Shown: piece after piece, positions 24,830-31,862 of the stretch
Layout: every line of letters begins with the position of its first letter
Position numbering within the stretch: position 1 is the stretch's first letter
Origin: JABCPH02 sp963524305
GTDB taxonomy: Bacteria > Fusobacteriota > Fusobacteriia > Fusobacteriales > Leptotrichiaceae
Length of the DNA: 31,862 bases
Assembly (NCBI GenBank): GCA_963524305.1
Contig: CAURGH010000020.1
Coordinates: 1-31,862 of the forward strand
Direction of reading: 5' to 3'
Program-made: the position numbers and the translations under genes
The notes under the pieces: model-generated
What the model was told of the DNA's origin: nothing
Database searches by the model: none
Seen by the model: the letters and a program-made list of their open reading frames with translations, nothing else

Positions 24830-24864
24830 GTTTACATTGTAAACTAAAAAAATAAATAAGTCAA
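24830..24864 (-). promoter_or_regulatory. Autoregulated promoter and operator of the toxin-antitoxin operon
   Basis: On the minus strand TTGACT (24864-24859) and TACAAT (24841-24836) are 17 bases apart. The -10 lies inside a perfect palindrome, GTTTACA-T-TGTAAAC at 24830-24844. An operator covering the -10 fits repression by the antitoxin dimer. Confidence 0.75.
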
Positions 24865-24908
24865 TTTTTTATCTTTCTATAAAAATTTAATCTAAAACAA
24901 CGAGCGAC

Positions 24909-25470
24909 TGTTTAACAATATCACCTTTCCTATTTTTTGGAATTATACAAATTTTTATTCAAAGCCATTTTCAGTTATGGCAAAAACTTTTTTTAGATAA
25001 AGGAATTGGAGAGAAGAATTTTTTGTAATGTATGTAATGTTTCAAATAATTGTAATTATTGCATACAATACAAATATTCTGCTTATAAATACGAAAAAAT
25101 TGTACTTGTTATTAATTTCAATATTTTTTATGGCAATAACTGTAATAATATTAAAAAATAATCTGATATTTACAGGAATATACCTAATATTATGTACAAT
25201 TTTTTTTTAATTAACTATTATTTTGAATTTCACTTTAATAAAATCCTATCAAAAGAAAAAATAAGCGCAATCACTTCAATGAAATCATTTTTTTCAAGGA
25301 TTTTTTCATTCGGAACGTTATTTGTTTCTAGTTTATTATTAAGAAAAATTAGTGTTGTTAATTTATTTTTGATAAATGTTACAGTTGTTATTTTTGTGGC
25401 TATGTATTTAATTTTTAGAATTAATAAATTAATATCTGTGAGCAATATGGAAAAAAACAACCGACTATAA
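24909..25470 (+). pseudogene. MFS transporter C-terminal remnant with two frameshifts
   Basis: Three consecutive frames together read as the C-terminal part of a major facilitator superfamily transporter. The first part includes FQLWQKLFLDKGIGEKNF. The second runs from 25025 and includes MFQIIVIIAYNTNILLINTK with several hydrophobic stretches. The third includes KEKISAITSMKSFFSRIFSF and a last membrane helix pair. The first break is at a run of six T (25019-25024) and the second at a run of nine T (25200-25208). Adding one T at each site restores a continuous frame. No start codon, N-terminal half or promoter is visible, so it is a decayed fragment rather than a phase-variable gene. Confidence 0.7.
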
Positions 25471-25496
25471 TAGCAACTAAGTAACCGTACAAGATA

Positions 25497-25533
25497 CCGA
25501 CTAGATTAATCATACATAGTCGGATATTTTTTT
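25497..25533 (+). terminator. Terminator after the MFS remnant
   Basis: CCGACTA (25497-25503) pairs with TAGTCGG (25517-25523), and ATATTTTTTTG follows on the plus strand. The next 300 bases (25534-25831) are extremely AT-rich, with no gene I can support. Confidence 0.75.
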
Positions 25534-25831
25534 GATGAGAGAATTTTTTTGTATAGTTTTAACTGAAATATCAAGTATAATTTTATTGTTAATTTATTGT
25601 ATATTATCGATTCTGATGCTTGTGATAATATTTTAAAGAAACTATTTAAAAGATACCTTATTAAAAATATAAATTGTAAAAATATTAGAATATATTTGAA
25701 AATTTAAAATCTATGGCATTTTTAAAATTTGATTATTTTATAAATTATAAAAATTATAATAAAATCAATATTTATTATTTTTGATTTTAAAAAACTTAAT
25801 CAAAATGGTCAAAACTAACTTAGAAAAGAAA

Positions 25832-25859
25832 TTGTATTTTTTTGAAAATATGGTAAAAT
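25832..25859 (+). promoter_or_regulatory. Promoter of the accessory gene block
   Basis: TTGTAT (25832-25837) and TAAAAT (25854-25859) are 16 bases apart. The -10 has the preceding TGG of an extended -10 element. The start codon of the first gene lies about 70 bases downstream. Confidence 0.5.
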
Positions 25860-25931
25860 AAGTAGGTAAATTTAATATACATAATGTTATCTCAAAATAA
25901 TATTATTTTTTATTATTGACTAGGAGCAAAA

Positions 25932-27206
25932 ATGAGAAAATATAAGAAATTAAAAGAAAAAGTAAATAAACAGTTTGAAAATAGAATTAGCAAATTAGAA
26001 GAAGTCAATAAAAATATGAAAGAATTTATTGAAATAAATAACAAAATGCTTGATAATTTTGAAAATTTGGATAAAATTATAGAAGATATCGATAAGGAAT
26101 TTAATAAAAAAACAGGAATTCTGAATAAAAAAGATCAAATATTTTTATGGACTGCAGTTGCTTTACAAACATTAAGATGGTGGCTTTTAAAATATGATAT
26201 AGACTCTTTAAAAAATTTAAAACCAGATGTTTCAATTCGTGAAACAGCTGCTGAAGGAGGATATAAAGAAAAAAAAGAAAGAGAGAATTTTTTAAAAGAA
26301 AAGCAAGAAGAAATTGCCAAAAAGAATAAATTTATATCTTGGAAAGAATATTTTATTAGGGCAGTTCCTTATGATGCTATGAAAGGTGAGGGGGCAAAGA
26401 ATATCGAAATATTAGGAGTAAAAAAAGCAGGAAAATATCTTTATGGAAAAAATCATCATTCTGCAACTTTGGGACATGATCCAATACTAGGATATTTTTT
26501 TGGAACAATAAATATAATGACATCTACTATAACTTTTAATAAACCACTATTGCCAACTAATAAGGTAAATTATCCAGTTATTAATGAGAACGTAAGTTTT
26601 ATAAAAACATTTTATACAGCAATAGAAGCTGGTATAGATGACAAATATAGAATACCTGCAGCGATAATTAGACAAACAATGCATTTGGCTTCAGATGTAA
26701 ATACTAAAATGGGATTACCAATACCTCTATTAAATGCTGAAATGCAACAAAGATTATTAGAAAAAGGATGGAATTCAAAAGAATTGGAAAAAATTACTAA
26801 AGTTTTAGGAAAAAATTTAGCAGTATTTTCTTTACAAGTGATAATTGGGATTTTTATAAATATGATCATAAAAACATTACATTTAATGATGTATGATGAA
26901 TTGAAAGATGGAAATTATGATTTATATAATGTAAGAACACAAAAAATATTAAAAATTTCTAATATAATAGCAGAATCATTAAATATAGTGTATGTTGGTT
27001 CTAGTATAGTAATAGGGAAAGAAACTGGAAATCCTGAATTAATAAAAGAAGGTATGAAAAGAATCGATTTAGGAGGTTACATAGTTGCAGTTCATCAAAT
27101 TGTAAAAAGTTCTTCGGTACAAGAAAAAATAAGAAGAGAATATTTGGAAAATAGATTATATGATAAATTTTTAGGAGAAGATTATAGTTTTTTAGAGGAG
27201 GATTAA
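25932..27206 (+). CDS. Accessory gene A: unrecognised 424-aa protein with NHH...GHDP core
   Basis: I do not recognise this family with certainty. Residues 1-60 are charged and probably coiled coil. The centre contains NHHSATLGHDPILGYFFGTI (about 174-193) followed by NIMTS; H175, H176, H182 and D183 could be catalytic or metal ligands, but this is not shown. A hydrophobic stretch (about 296-320, VFSLQVIIGIFINMIIKTLHL) and another near 340-362 could be amphipathic or membrane-inserting. There is no signal peptide. TAGGAG precedes the ATG. Only four bases separate it from gene B, whose ribosome site lies within its last codons, so the two are co-translated and probably act together. A mobile defence or toxin role is a guess from the accessory setting. 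Confidence 0.6.
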   Translation: MRKYKKLKEKVNKQFENRISKLEEVNKNMKEFIEINNKMLDNFENLDKIIEDIDKEFNKKTGILNKKDQIFLWTAVALQTLRWWLLKYDIDSLKNLKPDVSIRETAAEGGYKEKKERENFLKEKQEEIAKKNKFISWKEYFIRAVPYDAMKGEGAKNIEILGVKKAGKYLYGKNHHSATLGHDPILGYFFGTINIMTSTITFNKPLLPTNKVNYPVINENVSFIKTFYTAIEAGIDDKYRIPAAIIRQTMHLASDVNTKMGLPIPLLNAEMQQRLLEKGWNSKELEKITKVLGKNLAVFSLQVIIGIFINMIIKTLHLMMYDELKDGNYDLYNVRTQKILKISNIIAESLNIVYVGSSIVIGKETGNPELIKEGMKRIDLGGYIVAVHQIVKSSSVQEKIRREYLENRLYDKFLGEDYSFLEED

Positions 27207-27210
27207 GATA

Positions 27211-29091
27211 ATGTTTGGTAATAAAAAGAGTTTTAATGAAGGTATAAAAAATGGAATAAGACTTTCAGAAGAAATTGTTAGAAGAGATACAGATGCATTA
27301 AGTAAAATGCATGAAAAACTTGAAAATATCAGTGGAGATACAAGAGAGCTAAAAGAATCTGTTGAAGAAGTTATAAAAAATCAGGAAACTTTTGAAATAG
27401 AAAAATTATTTGGTATAATTAGAACGTTAAGTCCAGATGATTTAGAAAAAGAAGAGAAAATAATATTATTACAAATTTTAGTAGATATTTCAAAAAGATA
27501 TGAAAGTAATAATAATCAAAAAGAATTTTTAAGAAATTTAATACTTTATTTTGAAATTAATTCTGAGGATTCGTTAAAAGAAAATGATTTTAAAAGTACA
27601 ATAGATAATATTGATAGTAAAAAAGTAGAAAAAATAATGTACAAAATTATAAAGGAATACCTGTATTTAGAAAATGATAACAATAACTATGGAAATAAAT
27701 ATGATGAGTATTTATCATTATTTGTAAATGGAGTTGTAGATAATAAAAATATAGAAAATGAAATTGAACTTAAAGTTGTTATTTTTGGTAAAGAAATATT
27801 GTATCAGCAATTTTCAAAATATAGTTATAATTTTGAAGAAAATAAAGAATATACTTATGAAGATTTTGAAGCAAAAGATGAAAATATAGCGTATGAAAAT
27901 TTATATATAAATAATATAATACAAATAAAAATAGATGAAATAAAAGAAATCTCTCATAAAAATGTCTACATAAATTCATATATAAATTGTAATGGAACAT
28001 TAAAATTTAAAAAATGTATAATATATTATAATGAGACTAATGAAGTAAATGAAATTTTATTATCAAAAAATGCGAATTTATTTATAGAGAATTGTACGAT
28101 TATTTGTAGAAAAATAAACGGAGATATGTTTATAAAAGCTCCAGAAAATACTAAAGTTGAAATTAGAAATTCTAAATTTTTAGATTGTTCGCATTTTTTA
28201 GAAGTTGGAGAATATTATTCACTACAAAATAAAACTATTATTGATAATTGTAATATTATAAATTGTTCAGATGATTTTTTATTTATATATGGAAATTGTG
28301 AGTTTACAAATAATGTTATAGTTCAGGATAGAAAAATAAAAGGCAGTGGAATACCAACATTTACGTATAATAATATTTTTATATGTAATAATAAAGAATC
28401 AGAAAGAAATTTAATTAGTAATAATAAATTTAGAGATAATAGAGTAAATAAAGAATTTTCAAGAATTTATTTGGCAGTCAACAATGCAAAAATAATTAAT
28501 TGTGATTTTAAAGATATTAATAAAAACGATGGTCGGTTTAGTTTACCTATAATAAGAATGGATAATGTTGAAGTAGAAGATTGTAAATTTGAAAATTGTA
28601 AAAATATTCTCTTCGACAATTTTGTAACGAAAGAAAAAATAATAATTGACAATTGTAAATTTGAAAATTGTACAAATGTTTTAAAAATGACTCATAATGA
28701 GTGTTTTTTATCAAATACTAAATTCATATCTTGTTATGATAATGTTATTGAATATAATGGTGGAATAATAGAATTTTGTGAATTTATAGATGTAAAGGAA
28801 GAAATGAATATAGGAATTCCTGAAAATTACATCTTATTAAATGGTAAGGAAATAAGTACAATAAGAAACTGTATTTTTGATGATATAAAATTAAGAAGTT
28901 ATTTGATTAATTATTATAACATAGAAAAGGAAAAAGATATAATGACATCTGATATAAGAAATTGTATCTTTAAAAATTATGAAATAACAGAAGAAAATGG
29001 TTTAATAAACAAATTTTTCTTATATAAGTCATTTTGGGGAGAGCTTCAAAGAAAACAAGTTATTCAAACTTATACTTGCAAAGGTTTATAA
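27211..29091 (+). CDS. Accessory gene B: helical N-terminus joined to a beta-helix-like C-terminus
   Basis: The 626-aa product has an N-terminal helical part (residues 1-185), with coiled-coil-like heptads in the first 70 residues. A junction segment VIFGKEILYQQFSKYSYNFE follows at about 189-208. The C-terminal 415 residues are rich in Asn, Ile, Cys and Phe, with repeats of the type I-x-N-C-x-F-x-x-C (for example IIDNCKFENCTN and VEDCKFENCKN). This pattern fits a right-handed parallel beta-helix. There is no signal peptide. The DNA of the junction recurs in the orphan cassette at 29230, which carries a different C-terminal domain. The gene is tightly coupled to gene A. I do not recognise a named family; the role of the beta-helix (binding, decoy or enzymatic) is unknown. 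Confidence 0.6.
   Translation: MFGNKKSFNEGIKNGIRLSEEIVRRDTDALSKMHEKLENISGDTRELKESVEEVIKNQETFEIEKLFGIIRTLSPDDLEKEEKIILLQILVDISKRYESNNNQKEFLRNLILYFEINSEDSLKENDFKSTIDNIDSKKVEKIMYKIIKEYLYLENDNNNYGNKYDEYLSLFVNGVVDNKNIENEIELKVVIFGKEILYQQFSKYSYNFEENKEYTYEDFEAKDENIAYENLYINNIIQIKIDEIKEISHKNVYINSYINCNGTLKFKKCIIYYNETNEVNEILLSKNANLFIENCTIICRKINGDMFIKAPENTKVEIRNSKFLDCSHFLEVGEYYSLQNKTIIDNCNIINCSDDFLFIYGNCEFTNNVIVQDRKIKGSGIPTFTYNNIFICNNKESERNLISNNKFRDNRVNKEFSRIYLAVNNAKIINCDFKDINKNDGRFSLPIIRMDNVEVEDCKFENCKNILFDNFVTKEKIIIDNCKFENCTNVLKMTHNECFLSNTKFISCYDNVIEYNGGIIEFCEFIDVKEEMNIGIPENYILLNGKEISTIRNCIFDDIKLRSYLINYYNIEKEKDIMTSDIRNCIFKNYEITEENGLINKFFLYKSFWGELQRKQVIQTYTCKGL
27771..27842 (+). repeat. 72-bp junction repeat, copy 1 (inside gene B)
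   Basis: This segment matches 29230-29301 with four differences, all in the first 28 bases; 44 bases (27799-27842) are identical. It lies in frame at the border between the N- and C-terminal parts of gene B. Confidence 0.9.
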
Positions 29092-29115
29092 TTGATAAGA
29101 AACATTATCAATAGA

Positions 29116-29155
29116 GTTATTGTTAATGTTAAACAGTAATAATTCTTTTTTTATT
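29116..29155 (+). terminator. Probable terminator after gene B
   Basis: GTTATTG (29116-29122) can pair with CAGTAAT (29134-29140), with two wobbles, and AATTCTTTTTTTATT follows. A second small stem, TTGATAA/TTATCAA (29092-29111), lies just before it. Confidence 0.5.
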
Positions 29156-29201
29156 ATAATTCTTAAAAAATTCATTTTATAAGACTTTTTTGAATGATTT
29201 G

Positions 29202-29210
29202 TGCTATAAT
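29202..29210 (+). promoter_or_regulatory. Possible extended -10 promoter before the orphan cassette
   Basis: TGCTATAAT fits an extended -10 element; no good -35 is visible. It lies about 20 bases before the junction repeat of the cassette. Confidence 0.35.
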
Positions 29211-29229
29211 TATAAAAAATAGAAATTCC

Positions 29230-29301
29230 TAAAGTTTCTATCTTTGGTAAAGAAATTTTGTATCAGCAATTTTCAAAATATAGTTATAATTTTGAAGAAA
29301 A
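29230..29301 (+). repeat. 72-bp junction repeat, copy 2 (start of orphan cassette)
   Basis: This is the second copy of the gene B junction, 1459 bases downstream, in the same orientation, with 68 of 72 bases identical and 44 in a row identical (29258-29301). Here it begins an open frame rather than lying within one. Confidence 0.9.
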
Positions 29302-30214
29302 CGATAAAAACTTTGAAGAAGAAAAAATATGGTATATTGATAAATCCGAGAAAGAAAATGTAGAAATAAATAGAGAATGTACTGAAATATATTTTTATGA
29401 AAAATTAACTGATTATATCGAAAGCAATAGCTATATAATTTGTTTTCAAAATGAAAAATTATTTTCAATAAATAAGAAATCATTAGAAAGAAAAATTATT
29501 TTTAAAAATTTAAAATTAGAAGAACAGATATTTTCTAAAAAACAAATTTGCTCTTATAATGACATTATTTATTTAGTTTATAATCATGAATTGTTATTTT
29601 GTAACTTAGAAGATGATAAAGAAGGATTTATTTATAGCATTGAAAAAGAAACATATAAAGATTTTGAGAAACAGAAAGAAGAATATGAAATAAGAAATAT
29701 TTCAGTTGACAAAACAAAATTTATTTATGGAAATTCTAATTTAAGAATACATGATTTTGAAACAAAAGAAACAATAAAAGTAAAAAATCTTGCTAATGAT
29801 GATGTTAGTAGTTATGAAAAATATCTAATTTATAATTCAAATTTGTATTTCCTGTATGACGAAAAGGGTGATTTAGTATTAGTTAAATTTAGTTTAATAA
29901 GTAATTTTTGTACAAAAATTTCAAAGGAAACTTTAGAAAAAACAAAATTATTTTATGTGAATAATGCTGTAGAAGTAAGAAAAATTGGAATTTATAAAAA
30001 TTATATGTACGTTATATTTTCTGGAATTAGAGAAAATGATATAAGAACGTTTCGTTATATAGATTTAGATAATGGAAATGTTTATTTACAAAATTTTTGG
30101 TTCGATCAATTTTATCAAATTGAACAGTATAATCAATATTTGATTTATAGCAATGCCTCAAAAAATTTCTCTATAATAAAACATGATTTTCTAACAAATA
30201 AAAAAAAATATTAA
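29230..30214 (+). pseudogene. Orphan C-terminal cassette (alternative C-terminus for gene B), no ATG start
   Basis: An open frame runs from just after a stop near 29212 to 30214, but it has no ATG. The first possible start is a TTG at 29258 with a poor ribosome site. It opens with the same peptide as the gene B junction (IFGKEILYQQFSKYSYNFEE). It then encodes about 300 residues unrelated to the gene B beta-helix. Strand-rich repeats such as SYIICFQNEKLFSINKKSLE, IIYLVYNHELLFCN and KYLIYNSNLYFLYDEKGDLV look like blades of a beta-propeller. It is best read as a silent or displaced C-terminal module that could replace the gene B end by recombination in the repeat. A weakly translated independent gene from TTG is the alternative. 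Confidence 0.6.
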
Positions 30215-30231
30215 TAAAAAAATATGGAAAA

Positions 30232-30432
30232 ATGAAAAAATTAGATATTATGTATAATTTTTTCTTGAATGCTATTGAAAAAAAATTAGATATTAGGGGT
30301 AATTATTTCTCGGATTCTGTTTGTCCAATTAATCTAATACCAAATTTAGTGTCAAATTCAGTAATGCGTTATTTAAGAATAGGTAAATGGATATGGGATA
30401 ATAAAAATAATAGAATTGTTTCGATAGAATGA
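30232..30432 (+). CDS. Small unrecognised ORF (66 aa) after the orphan cassette
   Basis: The product begins MKKLDIMYNFFLNAIEKKLD and ends in a segment with WIWDNKNNRIVSIE. No domain, signal peptide or metal motif is evident. The ribosome site is weak (GGA five bases before the ATG), so translation is uncertain. It sits between the cassette and the membrane-protein gene, and its stop overlaps an upstream ATG of that gene. A small partner or immunity-type protein is possible, but nothing in the sequence shows it. Confidence 0.4.
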   Translation: MKKLDIMYNFFLNAIEKKLDIRGNYFSDSVCPINLIPNLVSNSVMRYLRIGKWIWDNKNNRIVSIE

Positions 30433-30449
30433 AACAATATGGAGGTAAT

Positions 30450-31565
30450 ATGAATAGTTATTTTAGTGAAAAATATCATAATAATAAAAATATTGAAATT
30501 TTTTTTGGTTTATTTCAATCTACTGATTTAGAGAATAAAAATACTTTAGAAGATTTTAAAGAACAAATAAAGTTTAGAACACAAGGAACAATATATATTT
30601 CATATCCTTATTCAAAAAATTATTTATTTGAATACTATATTAACTTATATATCATATTTTTGATATTTAATCTTCATTATCAAAGAAAATATGGGTTAAT
30701 TTATAATAACAATATTAATTACCCGATTAATAATTATTATAGTGTCTCTGCTCCAAGTATAAATAGCAAAAACATTGATTACTTTAGTATTTTAGATTAT
30801 GAAATAGGTAAATATAATCAAATAAGCTGGAATCAAAATTATCAAAGTGTAGAAAAAACAATTAATTTTTTGAAAAAACATAATCTTGAAGTATCAGATG
30901 AAATAAAAAATATGATATATGATAGTGATATAATAAATGATATAGCAATACAGTATTATTCTGTTAACTCTAGTTTAGATTATAGAGATTTAAAAAAATT
31001 TAAAGAATTTGAAATTTTTACAGATAAAAATTTAGTAAATAATGATAAAATAAAAAATACTCAAGAAAAGTATAACTGTATAAATAGTATAGTTTTTAAT
31101 ACTTTTTATCATTATAATATTTTAAAAACTTTATTAAATAATTATCATAATTTTGATGAAGCTTCTGAAAAAATTAAAAATAATTCTTTAAATGTAAAGA
31201 TACTTTCTTCTAAAATAGAAGAATTAGAAAATAAAAGTAAAGAAAATTATAGAGTTCTACAAGAAAACAGAAAAAATACAGAGAAATTAAAAGATTTCTA
31301 TTTAGCAGTAACAGGAGTTTCAATAGGTTTGATTTCATTAGTTGTAGGTGGAATAGCATCATTAAACAAAGAAACTTCTCTATTAAATATTGCATTATTT
31401 GATTTAAGTGTTGTCCTAGCTATTTTTATATTTTCAATAACTTTTTATACAATTTATACACACGATTATTTGAAAAATAAAAAAAATAATAGATTTTTAA
31501 TTTTAAATATTGTTTTATCTATTATTACAGCATGTTTAATAATATTTATTATTAGAAATTTTTGA
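30450..31565 (+). CDS. Unrecognised protein with C-terminal membrane segments (371 aa)
   Basis: The N-terminal 260 residues are soluble, rich in Asn, Tyr and Lys, and begin MNSYFSEKYHNNKNIEIFFG. A coiled-coil segment follows (KIEELENKSKENYRVLQENR and onwards). Three hydrophobic helices then occupy the last 90 residues, including VTGVSIGLISLVVGGIASL, ALFDLSVVLAIFIFSITFY and LNIVLSIITACLIIFII. I chose the ATG at 30450 because GGAGGT lies just upstream; an in-frame ATG at 30429 has no ribosome site and overlaps the previous stop. A soluble sensor or effector tethered by C-terminal helices occurs in several defence and toxin families, but I do not recognise this one. No clear terminator follows directly. 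Confidence 0.6.
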   Translation: MNSYFSEKYHNNKNIEIFFGLFQSTDLENKNTLEDFKEQIKFRTQGTIYISYPYSKNYLFEYYINLYIIFLIFNLHYQRKYGLIYNNNINYPINNYYSVSAPSINSKNIDYFSILDYEIGKYNQISWNQNYQSVEKTINFLKKHNLEVSDEIKNMIYDSDIINDIAIQYYSVNSSLDYRDLKKFKEFEIFTDKNLVNNDKIKNTQEKYNCINSIVFNTFYHYNILKTLLNNYHNFDEASEKIKNNSLNVKILSSKIEELENKSKENYRVLQENRKNTEKLKDFYLAVTGVSIGLISLVVGGIASLNKETSLLNIALFDLSVVLAIFIFSITFYTIYTHDYLKNKKNNRFLILNIVLSIITACLIIFIIRNF

Positions 31566-31674
31566 TAATATAAAGTTATAAAAGATAGTAAAAAAGATAA
31601 CTGCGATTTTATAAAGAAATTTAAATTAAAGTATTATCTAGATGTTACGTAAACATGCTGTATTTCAGAATGAA

Positions 31675-31746
31675 GGTGTCTAATAAGTCAAAAATAAAAT
31701 TACTAACTTATGATTTAGTAATTTTATTTACTTTATGAAACAGCCC
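31675..31746. repeat. Hairpin repeat, MITE-like or terminator of a lost element
   Basis: A perfect 15-pair stem (31692-31706 with 31715-31729, loop of eight) is flanked by imperfect inverted ends, GGTGTCTAATAAG on the left and CTTTATGAAACAGCC on the right. The whole 72-base unit is a near palindrome. It may be a small non-autonomous element or the end of a degraded insertion sequence. The region 31566-31674 before it shows no gene I can support. Confidence 0.5.
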
Positions 31747-31808
31747 ATATAATAAAATACAAAATGGGAGAAAATAAAACATAAAATTTTAAATTTTTCT
31801 TCCTAATG

Positions 31809-31862
31809 GAGAGTGTCCAGAATTTTGTGTAAACTCAAAATATAATATATGGTACAGGATGG
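31809..31862. mobile_element. Possible terminal inverted repeat of an insertion sequence, cut by the window end
   Basis: The segment GAGTGTCCAGAATTTTGTGT (31811-31830) and the bases just after it resemble, from memory, terminal repeats of IS256-family elements of low-GC bacteria. A TATAAT-like sequence follows at 31841. The transposase would lie beyond the window, so the identification rests on this end alone. Confidence 0.4.

Noticed and set aside
25230..25460. Minus-strand 76-codon ORF over the MFS remnant
   Set aside because: The plus-strand reading gives a recognisable transporter C-terminus; the minus ORF has shadow composition and no ribosome site.
27838..29091. Repetitive AT-rich stretch in gene B as a CRISPR-like array
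   Set aside because: The repeats are degenerate, of variable spacing and in one continuous reading frame, so they are protein repeats.

Overview
The window looks like chromosome of a low-GC, Gram-negative-type fermentative anaerobe, most likely a member of the Fusobacteriota such as Leptotrichia. This is inferred from the AT-rich base composition, PFOR, NAD-linked glycerol dehydrogenase and the families present, not from a marker gene. Nearly everything up to about 24.8 kb is on the minus strand. From 24.9 kb the coding strand switches to plus and the DNA becomes still more AT-rich, with pseudogenes, unrecognised genes and possible insertion-sequence ends, so it is probably accessory.

Region 1 (0.2-14.6 kb) is a sulfur and electron-flow block. 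One long minus-strand operon runs sir - cysA - aprA - aprB - cysD - cysN - sbp - cysT - cysW. It covers sulfate import, activation to APS by CysDN, APS reduction to sulfite by a dissimilatory-type AprBA, and sulfite reduction to sulfide by a siroheme enzyme. No APS kinase or PAPS reductase is present. nifJ (pyruvate:ferredoxin oxidoreductase) follows in the same direction from its own good promoter and could supply reduced ferredoxin. In front of sir lies what I consider the best discovery here. A 28-codon leader peptide ORF carries the run Cys-Cys-Cys-Met-Cys-Met-Met. It is followed by five RNA segments that can pair in a chain (1:2, 2:3, 3:4, 4:5), the last pair being an intrinsic terminator. 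This predicts ribosome-mediated attenuation of the whole sulfate operon by cysteine (and perhaps methionine) supply.

Region 2 (14.7-24.1 kb) is ordinary housekeeping and envelope content: a secreted DUF3298-type protein, a secreted LD-carboxypeptidase with proS, an LprI-like secreted protein, a 45-aa zinc-ribbon-like protein, gldA, two paralogous membrane proteins (one with two YARHG domains), and a short ComEC behind a pilin-like protein.

Region 3 (24.2-31.9 kb) is accessory. It holds a RelB/RelE-type toxin-antitoxin pair whose toxin has an in-frame amber codon, and an MFS transporter remnant broken by two one-base losses in T tracts. A plus-strand block of unrecognised genes follows. Gene A has a conserved-looking NHH...GHDP core. 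Gene B joins a helical N-terminus to a beta-helix-like C-terminus. An orphan C-terminal cassette starts with the same 72-bp junction as gene B but has no ATG start. Then come a small ORF and a protein with C-terminal membrane segments. The shared junction suggests a modular system in which C-terminal domains are exchanged by recombination. The window closes with a hairpin repeat and the probable terminal repeat of an insertion sequence.
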